Shown: positions 48,701-60,098, counted from the first letter of the stretch. The stretch is DNA of 64,000 bases from Erythroxylum novogranatense (GCA_029891385.1 CM057227.1:61567567-61631566); one strand, 5' to 3'. Notes: generated by a model from the sequence alone, not told the origin. Made by a program: numbers and translations.

Positions 48701-50171
48701 TGATATGATATGAAAATTTAAAGAAAATTAAGATTTTGAAAAGTGCCTTTAGGCAATCTGAAATTCGTTTTGCTTATGTGCTATGTGGGTTTGGTTAGGT
48801 CCTTTTGTGAGTCGATTACCTTTGTCTCTACTTGTTTAAGCCTTTGCTCGGCTGCCCTGCAAGAGGCAATGGAGTTCGATGATGGACTCCTTCACGGCCA
48901 CATATGACCGCTATCTTGAAATATGCGATACGTCTGTTATGGACCAAACCAAACCATTTAATGTATTATTGTGATTTGTGTTGGATGCAGCGGTATAACA
49001 CGCAAACACACCTTGATATATACTGCAAACACCTACGGGTGGGGTGTGGGGTCCAACATAAAACCATTTTGATGTGTTATGTGATTTTTCTCTGTTTGTA
49101 TTGTGATGCATTATGAAGTGATGCATTCATGTTTGAAATTGTGCATGAATTGTGAAAAGTTTGAGAACTTGAGAAATGAGAAAGTAAGTGTTTATGAATA
49201 TTTGAAACAAATAAAGATTTGGAAATTTTAGAAAATGTTGATGAAGGTTTATGAATGTTTTGAAAGGTTTGAAAATAAATTTTTGGATAAATTTCTGAAT
49301 GGGAAATGTTTGAAAAGTTTAAAAAGACCATTTTCGTTTATTGTTCAATTTATAAATATACTATCCACGAGCTTCCGAGCTCACCCCCCCTTTCATCCCA
49401 ATCTCCAGGTATTGGAACAGGAGATCGGATTAAAGAGCGTCAAGTTTGATTTTGTCGCATTTTTATTTTTGTGTAAATTGAGAATTGATATTGTTTTGGC
49501 TTGAATTGCCTTTTGTGTATATAAAGCAGTTATTACGGGATGTATATGAATTCGAGACTTGGATATTGATTTTATGATCATAATTGAGTATGATTATGCT
49601 TTATGTTTGTAATTGGATATTGAATGAGGATTTTGTATATGGATTTGAGATATTGAATGTGGTTGGGACTGATTGAGATTTTATATAATCGATTGAGGAT
49701 TTATGAAGTGTTAGGTTTAGATGTGCGTTCCTGCTGGTGTTATGGATTCCGGACGGGAGGGTCCGATGATGATTTGTGTTCTTGGGTTGTGATATTAGAA
49801 GTGTATTTTTGCCTTTGTAGAAATTTTTGGGCTGTCAAAATACAGCCGTTATGCTGCCCGATTTTCGGTAAAAAAAAAACCGGGTTAAGATAAGAATAAG
49901 AATTAAGAAGTAAGTTTGGTATGAGTTTGATAAATGAGTATAAGAAAAAGAAAAGAAAAAAAATTTATACCGGATTTCGGATGGATAATCTAGGTTTCCA
50001 ACCCGAATGTGTTTCTGTGTTCTTGATTGTTCTCAGATGTCGGCTCCGTTTGTTAAGTATCGATTGTTACCGATTCAAAATTTCGATGCGAAATTTTTGT
50101 TTCCATTCTCTTTCGTTTCCTTCGTTTTTTGTTTTCCGGTTGGGATCCGGTTTCCGGATCGGGTCCCAACA
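45707..50171 (+). repeat. LTR copy 3 of triple-LTR element
   Basis: 4465 bp. Same landmarks as copy 2: donor-like site at 47580-47590, AAGGTGGGTAG at 48358-48375, conserved block 48801-48890, acceptor-like tract 49366-49410. Differs from copy 2 mainly in homopolymer length and in CAG/CTG/CCGG contexts (for example 48820-48940). Followed by CTTGA (50172-50176), the right target duplication. Confidence 0.92.
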
Positions 50172-51136
50172 CTTGATGAGAACTACCAGAAGTCCTTATT
50201 GGTCTAGGCCTGCTTGCACCACTGCTCCTCTCCTAAGACTATACAGGGAGAGTCATGGCACTCCTCTCAGGCATAGAAGTACCACCTCCCCTTTGAACTA
50301 CTCTCTCCCTTTTCTCTTCTTGTTCACGACACTCTATATATTCTCAATGTTTTCAACCCTCAATACTGCTTCAACCAGCTATTGGAAGTCATAGAATTTT
50401 TGCACCACTACTTTTTCTCTGATGGCTAGGTGCAATCCTTATTCAAACTGACAACACTTAGCCCCCTGACTCAGCATCATCTCTGTTGCATATCAAGATA
50501 ACTGTGTAAACCGACGCTCATACTCACTTACTGTCATCTCCCTTTGTGTGAGACTCAAAAATGCCCTCTTCTTCTGTTGAATATACAGCTTAGACAAATA
50601 CTTCTTCTTGTACACTGTTAAAAATCTTTCCATGCAAGCACTGGCGGTCTCATCTGACTCCCCGACACAATCTCCCACCAATGCAGAATATCACCCTGAA
50701 GCAAACTAGCAGCATACACAACCTTCTCACCATTCTCACATTCCATCTGATCCAGTATCCTCTCTATCTTTCTCAACCAAGTCTAGGTTTCTTCTGGATT
50801 TGTTGTTCTATGGAAGTCTATTGCCCCATAGTTCCTCAACTTGTCAAACTATTTCCCCTTCCTAGCTGAGGCTAGAGCAGAAGTCTATGGCATCTGAACT
50901 ATGACTTGGATAAATGCCAGAGCAAAGACTTGGAACATCCTCGAATCCAGTAGAGGCAATTGTTCTTGTGGAACCGGCGACTCCTGAGTCGGTGATCGAA
51001 AAGGCTCGCTACTAAGCCCTACAGAAGCCTCAGCATTGCCTAGGGCTACAAACTCATCAGTACCCTCCTTCGTTGGTAAAGAGTCAAGTGTGGCGGATCC
51101 TTGCAAAATTCCTCTTGTCCTTTTATGAGGTGGCAT
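50172..51136 (-). pseudogene. Chromovirus G3 gag, N-terminal part
   Basis: The start at 51136 (MPPHKRTRG) fits the usual chromovirus gag start, about 195 bp after the 5' LTR. 50493-50681 contains ERFLTVYKKKYLSKLYIQQK and LTQREMTVSEYERRFTQLS, the core of the retrotransposon gag domain. Stops and frame changes separate the pieces, and the triple-LTR element cuts the gene at 50172. The zinc knuckle continues at 35600-35809. Confidence 0.88.
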
Positions 51137-51313
51137 CTTACTCCTTCAATAAAAACACAAACGATTAGCTTCTAATTCATTTTGATCCTATTTCCTACAT
51201 GTATGCTTGATATGAATGTCACTTAATGTAATCAATCACGTCATAATGCAACAATTAATCATAGAACATAACATTTATAATATTATGCAATCTAAGCCTA
51301 GGAAAAAGCCAAT

Positions 51314-51325
51314 GCTCTGATATCG
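51314..51325 (-). other. Chromovirus G3 primer-binding site, degenerate
   Basis: Minus strand CGATATCAGAGC, 5 bp inside the LTR boundary at 51331. It matches initiator tRNA-Met except for the first two bases. Confidence 0.75.
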
Positions 51326-51330
51326 CAAGA

Positions 51331-53771
51331 TGTTGGACCCCATTTTCAGAACCCAACAATCGCTTCGGATACCATCAGACATTTACCCCGAGTCTCAAGA
51401 TAGAGAACACCATTCGTGACAGTCGCATGGCATTGGTGTGAATGAAGGGTGGTAAACATTTCCTTTAAAAGAAATCTCAGCGTGGTAGCAAAGGGGTTTG
51501 CCACAGCGAATGTCATTCCTCGCCGTGGCGAGGAAGTCCTCAGAAGGGTTTGTCACAGGAAAAGTGGTTCTTTGCCACAACGAAGACGTCTTTGGACAGA
51601 TTCGCCATGGCGACCTTGGCTTCGTCGTGACGAAACACTCAGAAATTGAAATTTCACAAACATTTTTAGGAAACCACTAGCTAAACATACTCACACACAA
51701 AACAAACTTCAATTCTTCATGTCATTACAATACCAAAGAGTTTAAACAACTTTACTTACATAACATCATATATGTCCAAGCTTAATACAAAAACAAAATG
51801 ATGCTCAATGTTGATATGCCTATAAAGCTATCCAAAATAGTTACTAACTTAGTACCAAAGACTCTAACTATCTTGGAGTTTTCGATGCCCTGCAAGGATC
51901 AACTGTCGTCTTTTTCCACACCTCAGAAGGGAAAAGTGGGATGAGCTACACAGCTCAGTGGTTAATATATATATAGCCATCAGTAACTAGTACAAATTCA
52001 AGCATACATATGTATATGTACTTAGCAATTCAAACATTCTCAAATCTATTCTAGCAATTTGATCATTGAACAATAAAGTTCAAGAACTCAATTAAGCAAG
52101 TTAATACATAACACATCACAGTCAAATGTATCTTACTCGATAATTAAAAGATGCGATGCACAAACAGATGGCTCGAGGGTTCCATGGAAACAAAATGGTG
52201 AAATTGAAGTCTACACATGAACAAAATGAGTCCACTTCATAGCTCATATGCCACAAGCGGGCAGTCAAGAGAAGGCTCTTGTCAACGCGTACGTGACGAA
52301 CAGAATGGTTTCACTCTCGCCCAAACAAAAGCATATATTCATTTTATCATATGCTCATACTATCATGTTTGTTCTCTTATTTAATTCAAAATGTTATAAC
52401 CTCTTTCAAGGTATAACATAATCACAAAGCATCATGCATTAGCAATTTTCATAACAATTCAAAAATCAATCAATTTAGACATACACACGCATAGGTAAGA
52501 ATTTGCCTAATTATACAACAACTATAGATACATTATCCACCTAAATTCGCTTGACAATCCAAGTTCAACGTTGTCTTTCCTCTTACTCTTGGATCTGGCT
52601 TGTTTGGTTTCCTATAACAAACCAAATTCTCATTCAAACAACATTCAAAGGAAATTCATAAGGCTTCAATAATCAAAAAGCTAAAATTGAACTATAATGC
52701 TTTCAAAATCCATATTTTCGAGTCAACTTTTCCATGAAATTTATGATCCGGTAAATGAATACATTTGACAACACTTCCTTATAAAAACATATTACCCATT
52801 ATCTTAAGTTTCCAATGACAACAAAATCATTCAATTTGGTTCAATAATATGAAAATTACACTTGAAGCATTTTTAGATTGCTCTTATAATGAGATAATAT
52901 TCTATACTCAACTTACTTCCAAAAATTGATATCCTTAAAGACTTAATTTAATCTTCATTTCTTCACAAAACTTGTATCCCTATGTCTCTACTTTATTCCA
53001 AATAAAAAATCTCTTCATTTAGATAACTACACAAAAAGCTATGCTCAAAATACCGAAGTATGTCTGTGTAGGAAAATGGAGCTCGTCGCGGCGAAATTAA
53101 AAGTTCGCATCTTTGCCACGACGAACCTTCCCAAAAACCCAAACCGAAGACATTTCTCGACATTCTTCATCTTTATACTTCCCATCTTTCAAATATAACC
53201 CGTCTTAACACTATAACATTTCTTCTACTTCATTTCTAAGCTCATTTCAACATAATATCATTAAAAAATACATCAAAATCTATCTTTGATCATTAACCCT
53301 AAAAGATTAAAACATTCCCATACCCCATTCATTAACAACTCCCTATACACATTCAACTTCTAACTATCATTAAACATGGTTAATCCAACAAATCAAGAGT
53401 AAAAGAATGCTTATACTTACTTGTCTAGCTTCAACTCTTCAAGTTCTCCAAAAACCCTTAGCTTCCTTCTTTCTTTTCCCTTTTCCACGATGCTTCCCTC
53501 GTCTCAAACAAGCCCACAATTTCCTTCTTCTAATTTATGCTCTTAATGGTTGTGAAATGTCCATTTAGCCCTCCTATTTAGCCTTATAACCTTTGGACTT
53601 GTGATCTTCCAATTCTACCTTAGGCCATAATTTAATTCCTTAACCATACACTAATTAAATTCTAGTTTTGGCATAATAATCAAACTCCAAATAAAATAAT
53701 TTATCTAAAAAGACCACACAATTTATTCAAATCATGCTTAATAAATAATAAAAAAGATTTGGGGCCCAACA
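51331..53771 (-). repeat. Chromovirus G3 5' LTR
   Basis: 2441 bp, plus-strand ends TGTTGGACCCC and GGGGCCCAACA. It carries GC-rich near-palindromes at 51490-51640 (TCGCCGTGGCGA, TTCGCCATGGCGA) and at 53085-53125. Conserved motifs are at 52531-52550, 52240-52300 and 51915-51965. The frames over 51395-51680 are not genes. It joins directly to the truncated protease of G2 at 53772. Confidence 0.92.
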
Positions 53772-54260
53772 CACAACATATGCTAAAAAGGCTTCACACT
53801 CCTTTCCCATCATTCTGTCAGCCAACACGGCCGAAATAATCCTTAGTGATGGTGTTCTCCTATCCCTTCTGAAAATCACCTTCTCACCATTGCCGAGGTC
53901 AAATTCCACTTCCTTAAGGCTATAATCTAACTTTGCATAATACTTCTCCATGGTATCCATTCCCAGTATGACATCTAGCCCCTTTAGATTTAGAGATAAT
54001 AAGTCCACTACCAGCTGAGCACCCTCGATGAAAAGCCCACAATCCCTATAAACTTGACTTATAATCACATTCCTCCTTAGAGGAGTACTACAAATTAAAG
54101 GACTATCCAAAGGCCTCAGATCAACATCATGTAATGTCATGCTTGCAGAAACAAATGAATGCGTGAAGTTAGAATCAATCAAAACATATACTTCATAATT
54201 AAATAAACGAGCCATACCTATGACAACTTCAGGTACGGCTATAGCTTGCTCTCTAGTCAT
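53772..54260 (-). pseudogene. Chromovirus G2 protease
   Basis: Minus frame with TREQAIAVPEVVIG, VYVLIDSNFTHSFVSASMT and LDVILGMDTMEKYYAKLDY. The DSG active site reads DSN. It ends with KECEAFLAYVV, where the LTR of G3 begins; the continuation of that linker is not found at 30227. Confidence 0.9.
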
Positions 54261-54412
54261 AGCAAATACTCTAGCCTGTGTCTAACCCCTTGGTCTCCCT
54301 AGAGGAATAGTCTTCTTTGTAGCTCCAGAATTGCCCACCTATGTGACTAGTATGATTCCCACAGTTTCTGTATTCTTGGGGCTTACAACTGAGACCCCTC
54401 TTGCCTTGTTAC

Positions 54413-55517
54413 TTAGGGACAGTCTCTGATCATGTGTCCCTTCTCTCCACATCGAAAACATGCTCCAAGTAACCTAAAACATTCTCCTTTGTGGAGCTTT
54501 CCACAATGCTCACATTGAGGTTTCGTGTATCTACTCTTTCCCGTCCTCTTAGGGCCCTCTACACTTGAGGCTTGCCCCAAGACTGCTCTTATCCGCTTGT
54601 TCTTGATAGGATCATTGCTTTCCACTTCACTCTGAGTAGGGTAACTCCTTGTACTCTTCTCAGGCCTTGAGGCACTCATTCCTTTCTTAGTAGACTACTC
54701 TCTGTTCTTCCTCTTCCTGCTCACTTCATTCCTGATATTCTCCTGTTTTTTAGCCTGAAGTGCAACATCTACCAATTGCTGGTAGTCACAGAAGTTATGG
54801 ATCAACACCTTCTCCTTGATCCCCAGATGAAGTCCTCCCTCAAATTTGCGGCACTTATCTTCCTCATTGGCAACAATGTTGGCCGCATAACGTGACAGTT
54901 GGGTGAACTTCAATTCATATTCACTCATACTCATGTCCCTCTGTGAGAGATTTAGAAATTCCCTGGCCTTTTTTTTATGTAGACCCTCGAGAAATACTTT
55001 CTCCTAAAAGCTTCCAAAAAGTCCCTCCATGTTAGCACCGGAGGAATAGCATGACTGTGGGGCATTGATTCCCACCAATGAAGTGCATCCCCTTTCAGCA
55101 AACTAACTGTATAATCCAGCTTCTCTTCGTCGGAGCACTTTATCTAGATCAGGACTCTCTCGGTCCTCTTCAACCATGCTTCAACCTCTTCAAGATTAAT
55201 GGTCCCGTTGAAATCTACAACTCTATACTTGTGGAGCTTATCATACTGCCCACTCTTCTCCACTGGAGATGGCACTGGAACTTGTGATCCTTGGCCCATG
55301 GCATAAGTGAAAGCCTGAGCAAAGACTTGAAAGAACTATGGGTCCATAGTAGACATGGGAGGAGGAGGGGTGGCACTTCATGTTGCACACTAGGTGCCTC
55401 GAAATCAGGAGTAGGGTATGTCCCAGCAGCATCTTGCAGGACATAGGATTCATCTATGCTCCCTTGGTGAGAGTTAGTTTGAGTCACAGCTCCTCGAGTT
55501 CTCTTTCAAGGCGACAT
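54413..55517 (-). pseudogene. Chromovirus G2 gag
   Basis: ATG at 55515-55517 with a stop at codon 4, then TRGAVTQTNSHQGSIDES. Further on, 54695-54934 holds MSMSEYELKFTQLSRYAA and CRKFEGGLHLGIKEKV of the gag core. 54413-54679 holds HCGKLHKGECFRLLGACFR and CGEKGHMIRDCP, an intact CCHC knuckle. The gene lies about 190 bp after the 5' LTR. Frames change at least twice. Confidence 0.9.
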
Positions 55518-55691
55518 TTTTCCCTCCTTCTATATAAAACTAGTGAAAACCTTTAGTTTATGAAAAACAATTTCAAATCATGTAAAACAATTTTTAAAAA
55601 ACACCATGCACTTTGCTTACTTAAAAATAATGCATGTTCATTTCATGCCTTGGACTACCCACCAAAAGCCTAGGATACTCCTAAACGTAGT

Positions 55692-55704
55692 CGCTTTGAT
55701 ACCA
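55692..55704 (-). other. Chromovirus G2 primer-binding site
   Basis: Minus strand TGGTATCAAAGCG next to the LTR boundary at 55709. One mismatch to the initiator tRNA-Met complement. Confidence 0.88.
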
Positions 55705-55984
55705 TAAGTGTTGGACACCTCACCTTTGTGAGTCACGAGCCTGACGTCCTAAGTAACATCAGGACACATGTCCCACAAAGTGGGGTGCCCCCACCAGGAC
55801 AACCTACTTTTACTATATTTGAAAAAAAGTCGACCTTAATCATTTTGCACTAGTCTTGGGACAATTAGCAAAACTGTCATTAGGGACATCGAGTTAAGAT
55901 TCTCTTAGGACGATTTCAAGGAAAGCTTTGAAACCTACAACTTCGAGGAAGACCTTGAGATCGGATTCTATCTTTTGAAGGATC

Positions 55985-57830
55985 TAAAATAGAACAAAAA
56001 AAGCAAAGAAAAAAGATAACAAAACACAGACGAAGCGAAAAGATAGAAGAAACAAAAAACAAAAGATAGCAAAACACAGAAGAAACAAAAGACAGAAGAA
56101 GCAAAAAGACAGAAGAAACAAAAGATAGAAGAAGCAAAACACAGAAGAATCGAAAAGACAGAAGAAGCAAAACACAGAAGAAGAAAAAGACAAAAGAAGT
56201 GAAAAGGAAGAAGAAGCAAAAAGACAGATGGAGCAAAAAGACAGAAAAAGCGGAAAGACAAAAGAAGCAAAACGTAGAAGAAACAAAAGATAAAAGAAGC
56301 AAAAAGATAGAAGAAGCAAAAGATAGAAGAAGCAAAACACAAAAGAAGCAAAAAGACAGAAGAAGCAAAAAGGTAGAAGAAGCAAAAAGATAGAAGAAGC
56401 GAAAAGACAAAAGAAGCAAAGCACAGAAGAAGCAAAAAACAGAAGAAGCGAAAAGGCAAAAGAAGCAAAAAGACAGAAGAAGCGAAAAGATGAAAAAAAC
56501 AAAACACAGAAGAAACAAAAACGCAGAAAAAGCAAAAAGACAAAAGAAGTGAAAAGGCAGAAGAAACAAAAAGACAGAAGAAGCGAAAAGGCCGAAAAGA
56601 CAGAAGAAGCGAAAAGGCAGAAAAAGTGAAAAGACAGAAGAAGCGAAAAAGCAGAAGGAGCGAAAAGACAAAAAAAGCGTAAAGGCAGAAGAAAAAAAAA
56701 GACAAAAGGAGCAGAAAGACAGAAAAAGAGAAAAGTCAAAAGAAACAAAACACAAAAGAAGCAAAATGGCAGAAGAAACAAAAAAGACAAAAAAAGCGAA
56801 AAGGCAGAAGAAGCAACAAAAATAGAAGAAACAGAAGACAGAAGAAGCAAAACACAGAAGAAGCGAAAAGACAGAAAGAAACAAAACACAAAAGAAGCGA
56901 AAGACAGAAAATACGAAAAGACAGAAGAAGCAAAAAGGCAGACAAAGCAAAAAGACAAAAGAAGCGAAAAGAAAAAAGATGCGAAAAGATAAAAAAAGAA
57001 AAACACAAAAGAAACAAAAGACAGAAGAAGCGAAAAGATAGAAGAAGAAAAAATGCAGACGAAGCAAAAAGGAAGAAGAAGCGAAAAAAAAAAAGAAAAA
57101 AAACACAAAAGAAGCAAAAGATAGAAGAAACAAAAAGAAAAAAGAAGTAAAAGACAAAAGAAACAAAACACAAAAGAAGCAAAAAGACAGAAGAAGCAAA
57201 AAGGCATAAAAAACAAAAAGATAGAAGAAGCAAAAGACAAAAGAAACAAAACACAGAAGAAACAAAAAGACAGAAGAAGCAAAAAGGCAGAAAAAGCAAA
57301 AAGACAAAAGAAGTGGACACATGAACAAGCGGAAAGACAGAAGAAGCGAAAAAGCAGAAGAAGCAAAACACAGAAGAAACAAAACACATAAGAAGCAAAA
57401 AGATAGAAGAAGCGAAAAGGCAGAAAAAGCAAAAAGACAAATGAAGCAAAAAGACAGAAGAAGCGAAAAGGCATAAAAAAAGACAGGAGAACCAAAACAC
57501 AGAAGAAGCAAAAAGGCAAAAGAAACAAAAAATAGACGATACAAAACACATAAGAAGATGACATCATCGTTAAAAAAAAAAAGGAGATGACGTCATCACA
57601 GAAGAAGCAAAAAGACAGAGGAAACAAAACACAGATGATGCAAAACACAAAAGAAGATGACATCATCATAAAGAAAACACAGAAGGAGATGATGCCATCA
57701 CAGAAGAAGCAAAAAACAGACGATACAAAACACAAAAGAAGATGACGTCATCACAAAAAAACATAGAAGGAGATGACGTCATCACAGAAGAAGTAAAGAC
57801 AGAAGATACAACTCCTCTCTTGTACATGTT
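55985..57830. repeat. Purine-only satellite, AGAAGAAGCAAAAAGACAG type
   Basis: About 100 diverged units of 16-18 bp. On the minus strand the tract is almost all pyrimidine, so stop codons hardly occur. Three overlapping minus frames therefore run for 245-583 codons (up to 55984-57735), giving Phe/Leu/Ser/Cys repeats. These are compositional artefacts, not membrane proteins. The right 280 bp are mixed with GATGACGTCATC units. Confidence 0.93.
57555..57785. promoter_or_regulatory. Cluster of TGACGTCA-type palindromes
   Basis: Six GATGACGTCATC-like sites at about 57558, 57585, 57657, 57690 (variant), 57742 and 57772. TGACGTCA is the classical bZIP site; TGACG is the core bound by plant TGA factors. 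Here the sites are part of a satellite, so function is an inference. Confidence 0.55.
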
Positions 57831-59582
57831 CCCTTATAAGGACCATGACTTTCAGGTCAGACGTTCAAAATTTTTTGAAAGATAAAAGAAAGACTTACTA
57901 CTTACTAGAAGACACATTTGCCTAAATCAGCTTAGATAAATCTTGAAGTCAGAAAAGAAATTTTTCCTTTGTCGATAGTCATGAGTAAATATGAAAACAT
58001 ATTCCATTTGCATCAAAAGATAAAAGTTTTACAAAGTTATAATGGGCATTTCAAGCTGCAAATACATTAATACATCAAAATCCCAAAATACAAAAAATAA
58101 ATGATTTGCTTAAAATGCAACTAAAGCCTTGTTTTACAAACTTGCTTCAAATACAAAATAATCAAAACTAGGAGTGTTGCCTTGCCTCTTGACCTACTCG
58201 ATATCCTACTCATCACCTGAATGTGTGGGAGGAGATTGGGGAGGTGAACTTAAAGCCCGTGGGTAACAATTTTATAATTTGTAACAAGCAAAAATATTTA
58301 TAAGCCATTTTCAATTTAGAAGTTCATGAGTATGTAGATCATGAATGCATCACGTAAATCAACTTATCATGAACACATAAACATATCAAATGGTTTGGGT
58401 AAGTCCAAAACATGACGAGCTACAGATTTCCAATGTAATGGTCTTGTGTAGTCATAAATTCTTGAGGGAGTCTTTGAAGGAGCTCCATGCCACTAGCGGG
58501 TAGGTGGGAGAAGCCTATACTTGGGTCAACGTGTGCGTGACGATTCTTGAGGGACTACTACAAACCCACATAACACATAGGTTTCAAAATCTTGTAAGCT
58601 TGATGCCCAAAATGGCACATTTTCTTGAAAATTTGTTTTTCACATACTTGTTATACCTTTTAAAAAAACCATTTTCAAAAGTATGGTTTCAGAATCACGC
58701 ATCATTTTTAGAAATAATTTTTCATAAATCATCACACAACTCATGTATAGGCATGTAACACAATCTTGCAACATTTAAAAACTTTAAATGCACATGAATG
58801 TGGTAGTTGCAAAATTTATTTGTTGTCATTTCTTAACATAAAACATATATTGGCTTATTACTTAACTATAAAAGTGAAACCCACCTTGAAGTCCTTGATT
58901 ATGGCTTGTTCAAATATGCCTCTCCCCTTGCTCCTCTTGTCCTTTTAGATTCCCTTTTTACATAAATACAAATCCCAAATCAATAGAAATTTCTAGATGA
59001 GAACCCAAAGAAACCAATGTATAAATTGATCCTAGAACTCTTAAACCCATGCGCTTTCTAAGCTCTTGAAACCAAAATCCCATCCAAAATCTGAAGCCTT
59101 AAAATGCTCTTACCTCAAATCTTCTCCAAATGAATAAATGCTTGGTTCAAAAGAAAGCTCTTATCTTCCTATATATTCCCCATCCTTGATCACTCTCAAA
59201 ACCCCTCTTGAAGGTTGAGAAAAATCAAAGCCTAACTCAAACCTCTCTTTTCTCTCCCACGACACTCTCTCTACCCTCTTTCTTATTTTTTTGCTTTCTC
59301 TATTCTATTCTTCCTCACCAACATTTTTGGCTTCTAAAATGCAAGCCAATAAATTCCTTTTCCCATTTTACGCCTCTTTAAAAGCCTTAAATCCTTCCCA
59401 CTTAAGTGATCTCTCCAAAATACCCCTTATGCAACTTATCACTTTAACTTTAATCCAATTCACCTATGTAACATAATCTCACTAGCATTAACATGCTAAT
59501 TAATTCCAACATACAATAATCTAGCAAGATCCCAAAATTAATTTAATTCTACTCATTTATAAAAAAAAATTGGGTGCTAACA

Positions 59583-60098
59583 ATTTACACTTATCAATAT
59601 GCCCACACTTAAACGTTTGCTTGTTTGTCCTCAAGCAAAGAAAACAACAAACAACACAAAAACACAAAAACACAAAACACATAATGCAATAATGAGGCAA
59701 TGGTTGCAACTTCACAATACAAATCTAACTCTAAACCTAATCATTCATGTTGTTCCAAATTATTAACATGTAAAATCTGCTTTAGGGACTCTAGACTAAA
59801 TATGCATATTAGTCAAAACTTAAATGTCAAGTTTATTCACCCCTTGGAATTGTACGCACACATTAATAATTATTTGGTCCATTTAAAAGTTTGGTAGGTT
59901 TTTAATAGAAAACATTCTTTTTTGTTACTTTTTTTGGACATAGACCTAGTCTTTTTACATGGAGGCAAACATTGGTGATGAATGCCGATCCAGTTACTTC
60001 ACTAAGTCATGTTTTTAGTAAATTGCTTAGTTGGAATGTCATTATAACCTTTTGACACAAAGGAACACATTTGTGATGCGGGTCAATCTGATTACTCG
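59583..60098. other. Older retroelement-derived flank
   Basis: No gene. CCCACACTTAAACGTTTGC and TTGTCCTCAAGCAAAG near 59600-59640 are words I associate with Tat/Ogre-type gypsy elements. Two diverged copies of a unit containing GGTGATGAATGCCGATCC and GTGATGCGGGTCAATC follow; the second copy continues at 63851 after the solo LTR. ACTCG at 60094-60098 is the left target duplication. Confidence 0.45.

Larger units (their letters stand above)
35810..50171 (+). mobile_element. Triple-LTR, LARD-like non-autonomous retrotransposon
   Basis: Structure: LTR 35810-39993, internal 39994-40622, LTR 40623-45075, internal 45076-45706, LTR 45707-50171. LTRs run TGTTGGACCCC/TGTTGAACCCC to GGGTCCCAACA. The primer site TGGTATCAGAGCCC follows the first and second LTR, and the polypurine tract AAGAGGGGGAGAAA precedes the second and third. 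The array is flanked by CTTAA and CTTGA, a 5-bp duplication with one mismatch, so it entered the gag gene of G3 as one unit. No coding capacity exists apart from a few codons of pol at the polypurine tract. LTRs seven times longer than the internal region are unusual even for LARDs. Confidence 0.92.
30228..53771 (-). mobile_element. Ty3/gypsy chromovirus (G3) nested in G2, itself interrupted
   Basis: Minus-strand element inserted in the protease-RT linker of G2. It has 5' LTR 51331-53771, degenerate primer site 51314-51325, gag from 51136 leftward, protease to chromodomain 32084-35596, and 3' LTR 30228-32045 (missing its last about 570 bp). The LTRs start TGTTGGGCCCC. The plus-strand triple-LTR element 35810-50171 lies in its gag. 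Without that insertion the internal region is about 4.9 kb, normal for the group. Catalytic residues are lost in protease and integrase. Confidence 0.88.
26260..59582 (-). mobile_element. Ty3/gypsy chromovirus (G2), interrupted by a second element
   Basis: Minus-strand element. It has 5' LTR 55709-59582, primer site 55692-55704, gag and protease 53772-55517, RT/RNase H/integrase/chromodomain 27562-30227, and 3' LTR 26260-27561. The middle is occupied by another chromovirus (30228-53771). Evidence that the two halves are one element: the gene order is complementary, the orientation is the same, and the LTR ends match (both end GTGCTAACA on the plus strand). The 3' LTR lacks its last about 2.4 kb, so no target duplication can be checked. 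Missing relative to an intact copy is about 300 bp between protease and RT. RT before integrase plus a C-terminal chromodomain puts it in the chromoviruses, probably Tekay/Del. Confidence 0.88.
55709..59582 (-). repeat. Chromovirus G2 5' LTR with large satellite
   Basis: 3874 bp; plus-strand ends TGTTGGACACC and GGGTGCTAACA. Nearly half is a satellite (55985-57830). In minus sense: a donor-like GAGGTAAGAGC at 59107-59117, AAGGTGGGTTTCAC at 58876-58892, the conserved GTGCAC-type block at 58481-58555, and an acceptor-like tract ending TTCAGGTGATGAG at 58212-58250. Its last 100 bp resemble the end of the solo LTR at 7105. Confidence 0.9.

Noticed and set aside
57555..57785. CRISPR-like spacing of GATGACGTCATC units
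   Set aside because: Spacers are themselves satellite units, the context is a plant LTR, and there are no cas genes; it is a degenerate tandem repeat.
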